A DNA stretch of 64,000 nt from Facklamia sp050409585 (GTDB lineage: Bacteria; Bacillota; Bacilli; Lactobacillales; Aerococcaceae), in contig NZ_JBNUPE010000003.1 of the NCBI RefSeq assembly GCF_050409585.1, forward strand, positions 1 through 64,000, read 5' to 3'. Made by a program: the position numbers and the translations under genes. Positions 8,349 through 16,084 of the stretch are shown here, one piece after another. The number at the start of each line of letters is the position of its first letter. Position 1 is the stretch's first letter. The notes under the pieces are model-generated. The model made no database searches. It was not told the origin of the DNA and was given only the letters and a program-made list of their open reading frames with translations.

Positions 8349-8360
8349 TAAGCGCTTACA
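8347..8360 (-). promoter_or_regulatory. Candidate CcpA cre site
   Basis: TGTAAGCGCTTATT read leftward matches the cre consensus TGWAARCGYTWNCW at 13 of 14 positions. It abuts the minus-35 hexamer, a position that normally gives catabolite repression. Being near-palindromic, it could also be chance in AT-rich DNA. Confidence 0.45.
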
Positions 8361-8546
8361 TTTGGATTGAAATTGTTCACATTACATATTCGATACGCCA
8401 TGCTAAAATTTATATAAAGATAATTTGAAGTTAGAAAACTAACACCAGTTTAGAGTGTATCTCTCGCTTCTTGATAAACATTCTGCAGAATTTGACCCTA
8501 TACGGTTATTATAATAAGTTCTGACTTTTAATGTTTAAATGGTTAA

Positions 8547-9341
8547 TTAGCTGTTTATAGGATCATACAAACGTTTTTTTAGATCATCACTAGCAAGACC
8601 TAACTGATCTAATTCAATATATATTGCCATACAAAATGAACGAAATGCCGACCATTGGTAATATTCTTTATTATTTCTTCGCGGAAAATTTTCTCGATTA
8701 ATCCACACTTTGAATTTATCCTCGTGTAAAATGTTATGAACAAATAATTCTTTAATAATATAGACTAGACGGTCCTCTTCATCATCTACCGGTTTTATTT
8801 CTATCTTTCTAAAGTAGTTCATAATCGCTTTCCAGATAGCTTCCAGATTCGATTTATTAAATAAGGGGTGTTTAACGATTGCAACCATTAGATCTGCAGC
8901 ATGCGCAAAGGTGTGAACCCACCCAAAATGATCAGAATATCCCGAAAAATCCAACTCTTTTTAAAAGTAAGTCAAGGTATCATTTTCAATTTTTTTAAAC
9001 GCTTCTTTGTCTAAAAGTTTATAGTATATTGAGCCTTTTTCATTGTCGTATGTAACAATTAAGGAGAGAAGTAATAAGGAAAAAGAGCGTTTTAAAGTAG
9101 CTTCCCCTTTTTTATCAATTTCAAATAAAATAAAATCTTTCTCTAACAATTGGTCAATCATATACCTAACTTGATCTATTGAAAATAATTCTTTTGCCAT
9201 TCCTCTGACAAAAGTCCTACAGATTAATTTATCTCTACTTTCTGAGTTAGGATGACCTCTATTATTAATTAACCATTTTATTTCATCCAAATTATAGTTT
9301 TGTGAATTAAACTTCATCTTCTCTAATAACTGTTCTTGCAT
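8547..9341 (-). pseudogene. DUF2785 family protein, split by one in-frame TAA
   Basis: Two adjacent open segments in the same frame, totalling 265 codons, separated only by TAA at 8961-8963. The upstream part holds ATLKRSFSLLLLSL and the downstream part holds ELDFSGYSDHFGW then VHTFAHAADLM. These match the RSF..L.L and D.RGY...GWaHa.aHaaD regions of DUF2785 proteins, whose function is unknown. The stop lies where relatives have a Leu or similar in the YL.kE.D motif, so a single TTA to TAA change explains it. A ribosome site (AGGAGC) precedes the first ATG. Unless read through, the product is truncated at 126 residues. Confidence 0.8.
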
Positions 9342-9509
9342 TACTGAGCTCCTTTTATAAGCTATACTCCTTATATTTTGTAGAAGTAAAGTTTAAATGA
9401 ATTAGATTTTATAAAGACACACTAAATTTTTAGAAGGAAACAATCTCAATTCTCAAAACTTATGTATTCTACCCCAGATAAATGTAACTCTTTAAGACGG
9501 CTTCCCATT

Positions 9510-10022
9510 TTATAAATAAATAACTTCATCAAATAGGTTTAAGTAATCAGGATTCGTATTATGACTGACTAATATGATTGTTTTATCTAATTGCACTAAT
9601 TTTTTAGTGAGATCGATTTCGAGTTCAGAATTCATCGCGGAAAATGGTTCATCCATTAATAAAATAGGCATTTGAGAAAGTATAGCTCTTTGCAATTTGA
9701 TCATTTGTTTCTGTCCACCGCTAAGTTGACTACAATTATCACTCTTTAAAATTTTATTTTTGTGCTTTTCAGGTAAACTAATTTCTTCTTTTATTGTAAA
9801 ACTATCAAACAGTGTGACATTATTAGCATAATTATCCGAAAAAACATTAGAAAATTGACTATTATAAAAAATAATTTCTCTTAACTGACGATAAGACAAT
9901 TCTTTATTATCAATCAATATTTTTCCGTCCAAAGGTTGGAGGTTGCCAAATAGTATATTGAGTAAAGTGGACTTTCCTTTTCCACTTTCTCCAACTATTA
10001 AATACTTCATGCCTTTTTTCAA
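9510..10022 (-). pseudogene. Orphan nucleotide-binding domain of an ABC exporter
   Basis: 170-residue C-terminal piece of an MsbA/LanT-like ABC exporter: Walker A VGESGKGKST (about 10-19), signature QLSGGQKQ (about 99), Walker B ILLMDEP (about 119), and switch His VSHN (about 153). Exporter half-transporters need an N-terminal six-helix domain and the first NBD strands; both are missing. Directly before the first usable codon (TTG) there is an in-frame TGA, and upstream DNA has no membrane-domain coding. The C-terminal tail is also short. It is best read as a fossil of an exporter once regulated with the neighbouring MerR gene. Confidence 0.75.
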
Positions 10023-10152
10023 ATTTCATGTCTTAAAAAAACGAATGGATTCATTCATTTCCAATCGCCATGTGTTTTATTATATTTTTACCTTGCTTAT
10101 CAAGTAGGGCTTCTTATCCTATCCATCTTTCCTTTCTGATTTTTGGTACAAA

Positions 10153-10186
10153 AAAGACGATAGATTTTAATTTCTATCGTCCTTTT
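10153..10186 (-). terminator. Terminator of the MerR gene
   Basis: GACGATAGA-loop-TCTATCGTC stem followed, reading leftward, by six Ts. It is flanked at a distance by a second inverted pair CAAGTAGGG/CCCTACTTG (about 10,100 and 10,195). Confidence 0.8.
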
Positions 10187-10208
10187 ACGATAATTACCCT
10201 ACTTGAGT

Positions 10209-11060
10209 TTATATGTTTTTATCTATCAACTTTTGATTTGCTGCTAATAACTCTTCATAATAATCATTATATGCTGGACTAAACTTTCTCATCAAAGGAA
10301 TAGCTTTTTCATAATAACCTGAATCTTGCATATGCTTCTTCATTTTTTCTTGAATACGATATATTAGATTGTTTAGGTAAACACTACTTTCCTTAAAAGA
10401 CTGATATCTTTCTAACATTTCTTTGTTTTCCTCTAACCATTTGTCTGCATTATAAATAGACTTCATTTTTTCCTCATTTACCTCTTCAATGTCTGTTAGT
10501 GAAATGGTTTTTGATGCTTGGTCTATTGCTATCTTCTCATCTTCATCTAACTCAAAGTCAGGCATAGTATCTAAAAATTCAATATAGTCTTCATAATATT
10601 TTATCTTATCCTCTTTCAACGTATCTGTTAAAAAAGCTTTGTATGATAAAAAGAAAATTTGACCAATATATCCTGGAAATACTCTTACTAACTTAGAATA
10701 AATCGATTCCTGTTGATCGATTAAAATCAATTGTTCTTTTAAAGTGTTTATATCTAATCCCTCAAGGAGTAGTTTCAATATTTCAACTCTTTTATTATCT
10801 AATTGTGATTTTATTTCTCTATCTCGAATGATAGTGGCTAACATTGACTTATTGGGTTCTTGTAAAATACCTTCAATTTCCTCTATTGAGCAACCTAATT
10901 TTCTATAAATAGATATTTTCTTCAGTATATCAACCTCCTCATCAGTGTAAATCCTGTAATTATTCGACTCTCTTTCTGGACTAATAAATCCTTTTTCTTC
11001 ATAATATTCTATGGCTTTACGTGTTAGACCTGTTTTTTCTCTCACTTCATTCATCAACAT
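10209..11060 (-). CDS. MerR family transcriptional regulator
   Basis: N-terminal winged helix typical of MerR (residues 3-70): VREKTGLTRKAIEYYEEKGF followed by the wing NNYRIYTDEEV and a dimerisation helix to about residue 110. The C-terminal 170 residues are helical and acidic with no cysteine pair, so metal sensing is unlikely; small-molecule or drug sensing, as in TipA- or BmrR-like proteins, fits better but the ligand is unknown. An AAAGGAGG site lies eight bases before the chosen ATG; another ATG two codons in is possible. Its promoter has a 19-base spacer with a dyad, implying autoregulation. Confidence 0.88.
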   Translation of the reverse strand: MLMNEVREKTGLTRKAIEYYEEKGFISPERESNNYRIYTDEEVDILKKISIYRKLGCSIEEIEGILQEPNKSMLATIIRDREIKSQLDNKRVEILKLLLEGLDINTLKEQLILIDQQESIYSKLVRVFPGYIGQIFFLSYKAFLTDTLKEDKIKYYEDYIEFLDTMPDFELDEDEKIAIDQASKTISLTDIEEVNEEKMKSIYNADKWLEENKEMLERYQSFKESSVYLNNLIYRIQEKMKKHMQDSGYYEKAIPLMRKFSPAYNDYYEELLAANQKLIDKNI

Positions 11061-11083
11061 AGTACATACCTCCTTTTAAATCA

Positions 11084-11114
11084 AATATATCAGCCCCCCT
11101 AAGGGACAGGTCAA
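11084..11114 (-). promoter_or_regulatory. MerR-type promoter with 19-bp spacer and operator dyad
   Basis: Read leftward: TTGACC (11109-11114), a 19-base spacer and TATATT (11084-11089). The spacer contains the GC-rich dyad CCCTTAGGG in an otherwise AT-rich region. Over-long spacers with a central dyad are the hallmark of promoters remodelled by MerR proteins. It lies immediately upstream of the merR-like gene. Confidence 0.8.
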
Positions 11115-11302
11115 GAGATATTTAATAATTTGAAATAAGAGATCTGTAGTTTCTTTAATTAGAAGTTCTGATAGTTTTTTCAGTCCTTATTCTTTTATTA
11201 TTAGAAATAAAATAGTGATGCAATGATCGATACTTTGAATAAAAAGAGGTTATTTTCTCTTGTTCTTTTTCAAAAAGCTGGTTATCAAATCTTTTAAAAA
11301 TA

Positions 11303-11342
11303 AAGTACCATAAAGTTCACTATCTAACCCCATGGTGCCTTA
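11303..11342 (-). terminator. Terminator of radical SAM gene (copy 2 of the duplicated hairpin)
   Basis: AAGTACCATAAAGTT-CACTATCT-AACCCCATGGTGCCTT: same loop and mostly the same stem as the hairpin at 3545-3584, with a few mismatches. It lies ten bases after the radical SAM stop codon. Confidence 0.65.
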
Positions 11343-11352
11343 TTTTAATGGA

Positions 11353-12276
11353 TTAACTTCGCATCCCCTGATAGGATCCTCTTCTTTCAAGCTCATGATC
11401 AATAGCGTTTAAGACCTCCCACTTCTTCAGTGACCATTGAGGTCCAATCAATCGCTCACGCGGTGCATCGCCGGTTAATCGGTGAATAATAATATCCTGA
11501 GGGACATACTCCAATTGGTCACAGATTAATTGCACATATTCCTCCTGTGTCATAAATCTTAACCGCCCCGTCTGATAATCTTGGACCATTTTAGTGCCTT
11601 CCATCAAATACAAGAGATGAAGCTTTAAGCCTTGAATATCTGATTCTTTTACTACTCGTTTCAAACTCTCCATCATCATGGCGTAGTCTTCACCAGGCAA
11701 ACCATTAATTAAATGGGTACACACAGGAATATGATGTTTTCTCAACTTGGCAACACCATCTAAGTAGCATTGGTAATCGTGTCCCCTATTTATATGGACG
11801 CTGGTCTGGTCATGAACAGTTTGCAGTCCTAATTCTACCCACATATAATACTTTTGATTCAATTCTGCCAAGTATTCAACCACATCATCAGGCAAGCAAT
11901 CTGGACGCGTCGCTATCATTATGCCTACCACACCCTCTTCATGAATGACTTGTTCAAACCGCGCTTTTAAAACATGTAGGGGAGCATGCGTATTGGTAAA
12001 GTTTTGAAAATAAGCGATGTATTTTTGAACTTTAGGCCATTTTTTGTGCATTTGCTGGATCCCTTTTCCTAATTGAATAGGTAGCGGATCCAACCGACTT
12101 TGAGCAAAGTCGCCCGAACCAGATTCCGAACAAAAAGTACAACCGCCAAAGGCAACTGTACCATCACGATTAGGACAAGTAAAGCCACCGTCCAGTGAGA
12201 CTTTAAAGACCTTTTCGCCAAAATGATCCTTTAAATGCTTATTCCACGTTTGATAACGTTTATTATTTCCATTCAT
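11353..12276 (-). CDS. TIGR01212 family radical SAM protein (YhcC-like)
   Basis: Predicted 4Fe-4S, S-adenosylmethionine-dependent enzyme of about 307 residues. The cluster-binding cysteines are in TCPNRDGTVAFGGCTFC near the N-terminus, followed by the family's GKGIQQMHKKW and YFQNFTNTHAP stretches and THLINGLPGE (about 190). Relatives are called YhcC/TIGR01212; the substrate is not established. I prefer the second ATG (MNGNNKRYQ), which has AGGA nine bases upstream; the first lies directly on the ribosome site. The last 40 codons plus terminator are duplicated, in decayed form, near 3,600. Confidence 0.9.
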   Translation of the reverse strand: MNGNNKRYQTWNKHLKDHFGEKVFKVSLDGGFTCPNRDGTVAFGGCTFCSESGSGDFAQSRLDPLPIQLGKGIQQMHKKWPKVQKYIAYFQNFTNTHAPLHVLKARFEQVIHEEGVVGIMIATRPDCLPDDVVEYLAELNQKYYMWVELGLQTVHDQTSVHINRGHDYQCYLDGVAKLRKHHIPVCTHLINGLPGEDYAMMMESLKRVVKESDIQGLKLHLLYLMEGTKMVQDYQTGRLRFMTQEEYVQLICDQLEYVPQDIIIHRLTGDAPRERLIGPQWSLKKWEVLNAIDHELERRGSYQGMRS

Positions 12277-12306
12277 CTTTTTCATTCCTAACTTTTCATT
12301 TAAAAA

Positions 12307-12336
12307 AGACTGTCATGATGAATTCATGATCAGTCT
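12307..12336 (-). terminator. Terminator of the nucleoside transporter operon
   Basis: Stem AGACTG plus TCATGA around a short loop, followed leftward by six Ts, just after the last permease gene. Confidence 0.85.
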
Positions 12337-12343
12337 AAGTATT

Positions 12344-13300
12344 TTATTTCGATTTGACATAAGTAATTCCGTTAGCTGCAGGCCCTCTGGACTGACCAAC
12401 CACTCCGACCAGGACAATAATTGTCACTAAGTAAGGTGCAATCTGTAAGTAAACAGATGGAATACTCTCAATATAAGGAATACGTGACCCTAAAACTGCT
12501 AGGGATTGGGCAAAGCCGAAGAAAATAGCCGCTCCCATTGCGCCAAGCGGATTATATTTACCGAAAATCATGGCCGCCATCGCCATAAACCCTTGCCCGG
12601 CAACCGTCGAAAGTGAGAAGTTCAAGGTAATGGTATTCGCTAGAACACCCCCACCTAAACCACCAAAAAAGCCTGAAAGTAAAACACCAGCATACTTCAT
12701 GCCATAAACATTGACACCTAGTGTGTCCGCTGCTTGAGGGTGTTCGCCTACTGAGCGTAACCTTAGGCCAAAAGGTGTTTTGAATAAAACGAACCAAGCG
12801 ATACCCGCTAGTAAAATACCAGCATAAGCGGGGGCTGAAGTAGCTTTAAAGAAAATCGGTCCAATAAAAGGAATATCCGATAAAATGGGGAAAGTCGCAT
12901 AACCAAAGGACTCTCTAATGGAAGGTGTTTCACCTTTACCATCAAATAATACTCTAACTAGAAAGACACCCAAAGCTGGCGCGATCAAGTTGATAACGGT
13001 TCCTGAAATGATATGGTCAGATCTTAAATGGACAGTGGCCAATGCATGGATAGCTGAAAGGAGGATACCTGCCAGACCTCCTGCTATCAAGGCCAACCAA
13101 GGGGTCAGATCGCCAAATTGATCCGCAAAATTTAAGTTAAAAACAACTGAAGCTAAGGCACCAATAACCATGATTCCTTCTAGCCCCACGTTAACAACCC
13201 CAGAACGTTCTGAAAAAACACCACCAATGGCTGTAAAAATTAGAGGAGCTGAATAAACAAGGGTTGAAGAAACGATAAGTGTTAGCAGATTAACTGACAT
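12344..13300 (-). CDS. nupQ: Nucleoside ABC transporter permease (NupQ/YufQ-like)
   Basis: Second permease of a BMP-type nucleoside importer, 318 residues with about eight to ten membrane helices. Family hallmarks are the N-terminal APLIFTAIGGVFSERSGVVN (about 19-38), GLEGIMV, and HPQAADTLGVNV (about 182). It follows the first permease with a one-base overlap and ends the operon at a strong terminator. Relatives import guanosine, other purine and pyrimidine nucleosides or related bases; specificity cannot be read from sequence. Symbol follows the B. subtilis nupNOPQ naming. Confidence 0.88.
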   Translation of the reverse strand: MSVNLLTLIVSSTLVYSAPLIFTAIGGVFSERSGVVNVGLEGIMVIGALASVVFNLNFADQFGDLTPWLALIAGGLAGILLSAIHALATVHLRSDHIISGTVINLIAPALGVFLVRVLFDGKGETPSIRESFGYATFPILSDIPFIGPIFFKATSAPAYAGILLAGIAWFVLFKTPFGLRLRSVGEHPQAADTLGVNVYGMKYAGVLLSGFFGGLGGGVLANTITLNFSLSTVAGQGFMAMAAMIFGKYNPLGAMGAAIFFGFAQSLAVLGSRIPYIESIPSVYLQIAPYLVTIIVLVGVVGQSRGPAANGITYVKSK

Positions 13301-14385
13301 TAGACTTCGCCTCCTTCTGAATTAGCTTTAGTGGCTATACTTTGTTTTTGTGGGAATAATTTATCTTTAAAATAAGTAATAATAAAGTTCGCTCCAATAA
13401 AGAAGATGATAATACCCATGACAATATCTACGATTTCGGAAGGAATTTTAGCAAATAGCGCCATGGTCGATGCCCCTGTTTCTAAAGCACCAAAGAGAAT
13501 AGCTGAGAAGATAATACCGATTGGATTATTAATTCCTAGTAAAGCGACAGCCATTCCGTTAAAACCAATAGCCGGTGCCACACCATTTTGAAGGTTAATG
13601 AATCCAAATTCACCCAAGCCATTCATTACGCCCCCTAAACCAGCTAAGGCACCAGAGATGAGCATGGCAAGCACAATGTTTTTCTTGTCAGACATTCCGG
13701 CATATTTAGAAGCATAACGGTTGAGACCCACTGAGGTTAATTCAAAACCAGTCGTCGTGCGTGACATTAAGATGCCAATGATTACCGCAGCAATCACTGC
13801 TAGGAAAATCCCACCATGTAGGGTGGAGTTTTTAGTTAATTGACTGAGCCATTCCATTCTTAGGCTGGCATTTTGACCAATTGAAGGCGTTCTATCTGCT
13901 CGATCGGTTAAGACATAGCGAATTAAATAATCGACAAAATAAATAGAGATATAATTTAACATGATGGTTACGATGACTTCGCTGGTGCCAAAATAGGCTT
14001 TTAAAACGCCGGCGATAGCTGCCCACAAGGCTCCGGCTAATGCTCCGGCGATAATAGCCAAAGGAATGACTAGCCAAGCAGGTGATTCGGGCATCATCAA
14101 GGCCACCCCTACGGATACAAACCAACCCCATAGGGCTTGACCCGAAAGACCAATATTAAACGATCCAGCCGTATAAGCCACCGCAAAACCCAGTCCAGTA
14201 AAAATTAAAGGAGCTGCTGCTCGGAAGGTTTGACCGATGGAAAACGGATTACCAAAAGCTCCTGTAATTAAAAATTTGTAACCTGTCACTGGATCATAAC
14301 CAAAGGCCAACATTAAAAGGGCTCCAAAAACCAAACCAATAATGACCGAGGCTACGGAAGTAAATATTTTAGTTAATCTTGACAT
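13300..14385 (-). CDS. nupP: Nucleoside ABC transporter permease (NupP/YufP-like)
   Basis: First permease of the nucleoside importer, 361 residues, BPD_transp_2 fold with about ten helices. Visible signatures are AAPLIFTGLGFAVAYTAGSF (about 59-78), NIGLSGQ, and EVIVTIMLNYI (about 146). Its start and the ATPase stop share one base, and its stop overlaps the next start, so the three genes are translationally coupled. It works with the ATPase and second permease as a heterodimeric channel. Confidence 0.88.
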   Translation of the reverse strand: MSRLTKIFTSVASVIIGLVFGALLMLAFGYDPVTGYKFLITGAFGNPFSIGQTFRAAAPLIFTGLGFAVAYTAGSFNIGLSGQALWGWFVSVGVALMMPESPAWLVIPLAIIAGALAGALWAAIAGVLKAYFGTSEVIVTIMLNYISIYFVDYLIRYVLTDRADRTPSIGQNASLRMEWLSQLTKNSTLHGGIFLAVIAAVIIGILMSRTTTGFELTSVGLNRYASKYAGMSDKKNIVLAMLISGALAGLGGVMNGLGEFGFINLQNGVAPAIGFNGMAVALLGINNPIGIIFSAILFGALETGASTMALFAKIPSEIVDIVMGIIIFFIGANFIITYFKDKLFPQKQSIATKANSEGGEV

Positions 14386-15944
14386 TAGTTACCTTCACTC
14401 CCTTCTTTCTTATTACGATTAGCCATTACTTCTTCAAAAGGCGTCCCGGCCATTAATAAACCTAATTCTTCTTCATTAGTTTCAGCAGCCGGGATATCGG
14501 CTACAATCTTACCATCAAACATAACTAATATACGGTCAGATAAGTTCATTATTTCATCCAACTCAAAACTCATTAGCAGAACTGCCTTGTTTTTATCACG
14601 TTCATTGATTAATGCTTGGTGAACAAATTCAATAGCCCCTACATCCAACCCACGTGTAGGATTCGCTGCAATTAAAATATCGGGATGCATCTCCAATTCA
14701 CGCGCAATAATCGCTTTTTGTTGATTTCCTCCTGAAAGCGAACGGGCATTGACCTTTTCGGAGACCGTTCGGACATCATATTTTTTAATTAGTTCTTTTG
14801 CCCGCTTTTCTATTTCTTTAAAGTTCAAGAAATTAGACTTTGAAAAGGGCGAATGATAATAATCTTTCAATACAATATTGTCTTCTAATTTTCGATCGAG
14901 AATTAAACCGTATTTGTGACGGTCTTCAGGAATATGAGCCAGACCTTTTTGCGCAATTTGACGCGTTGTATAGTGGGTAATATTCTCACCATTTAAGTAA
15001 ATCTCACCTGAGTTAGGTGGGATTAAACCAGTGATGGACAGAACTAATTCAGATTGCCCATTACCATCTATCCCTGCAATCCCAACAATTTCACCGTGTT
15101 TCACTTCAAATGAGAGCTTGTCTACAGCTACGATGCCTCGATGATCTTCAATATGGATATTTTGAACTGACAAAGCTACATCGGTCGGGTGTGCTAATTT
15201 CTTTTCGGTTTTAAAGTTAACGTTTCTTCCTACCATCATATTCGCTAAATCCACCGTTGAAGTTTCAGCCACATCAACGGTTTGAATTGACTCTCCTCGG
15301 CGAATAACAGTACAACGGTCAGCCACTTGCTTAATCTCTTTTAACTTGTGCGTAATAATAATTATAGACTTGCCTTCATTAGACAATTTATGCATTGTTT
15401 CCATTAGCTCGTCAATCTCTTGCGGTGTTAAAGAAGCCGTCGGCTCATCAAAAATTAAAATATCTGCACCACGGTAAAGGGTCTTTAGAATTTCCACTCG
15501 TTGTTGCATACCCACTGAAATATCTTCAATCTTAGCATCAGGGTCTACTGACAAACCATATTTTTTAGAAAGCTCAACAATTTTTTCGCGTGCTTGAGCC
15601 TTATCCACCACCAGTCCCTTGGTCGGTTCTTCACCTAGAATAATGTTTTCAACTACGGTGAAGGCTTGAATCAACATAAAATGCTGGTGCACCATGCCGA
15701 TTCCTAACTCGACTGCTCTTTTTGGAGATCCGATTGTCACAGCCTTACCGTTCATATAAATCTGACCGGAGCTAGGTTCTAGTAAACCGGATAAGATATT
15801 CATTAAAGTTGATTTGCCTGCCCCGTTCTCACCAAGTAAGGCATGAATTTCTCCTTTTTTAAGTTCTAAATTAATCTTTTTATTTGCAAAAAAATCGCCA
15901 AACTTCTTGGAAATATCTCGCATTTCGATAACAGCATGATCCAT
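14385..15944 (-). CDS. nupO: Nucleoside ABC transporter ATPase with two NBDs (NupO/YufO-like)
   Basis: Tandem ATP-binding subunit energising nucleoside uptake. First domain: Walker A GENGAGKST, signature ISVGMQQRVEIL, Walker B ILIFDEPTASL. Second domain: the degenerate Walker A GIDGNGQSE normal for this class, and signature LSGGNQQKAI. I start at the second ATG (MDHAVIEMRD), because the AAAGGAG ribosome site lies within the longer ORF, eleven bases upstream. No basic-membrane lipoprotein (substrate-binding) gene lies before it; the upstream gene is ftsK. The binding protein must be encoded elsewhere. Confidence 0.9.
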   Translation of the reverse strand: MDHAVIEMRDISKKFGDFFANKKINLELKKGEIHALLGENGAGKSTLMNILSGLLEPSSGQIYMNGKAVTIGSPKRAVELGIGMVHQHFMLIQAFTVVENIILGEEPTKGLVVDKAQAREKIVELSKKYGLSVDPDAKIEDISVGMQQRVEILKTLYRGADILIFDEPTASLTPQEIDELMETMHKLSNEGKSIIIITHKLKEIKQVADRCTVIRRGESIQTVDVAETSTVDLANMMVGRNVNFKTEKKLAHPTDVALSVQNIHIEDHRGIVAVDKLSFEVKHGEIVGIAGIDGNGQSELVLSITGLIPPNSGEIYLNGENITHYTTRQIAQKGLAHIPEDRHKYGLILDRKLEDNIVLKDYYHSPFSKSNFLNFKEIEKRAKELIKKYDVRTVSEKVNARSLSGGNQQKAIIARELEMHPDILIAANPTRGLDVGAIEFVHQALINERDKNKAVLLMSFELDEIMNLSDRILVMFDGKIVADIPAAETNEEELGLLMAGTPFEEVMANRNKKEGSEGN

Positions 15945-16084
15945 GTTGATCGAAACTCCTTTCTCCATTGCTAATGTTCATAGTCCCTCATATTATATCG
16001 GATAATAGCATAAATTTCAGTAACAAATTTATTTTAATAGACCATGTTTTTTTAAAACTATTTTAATCATCCTTGGTCTAAAAA

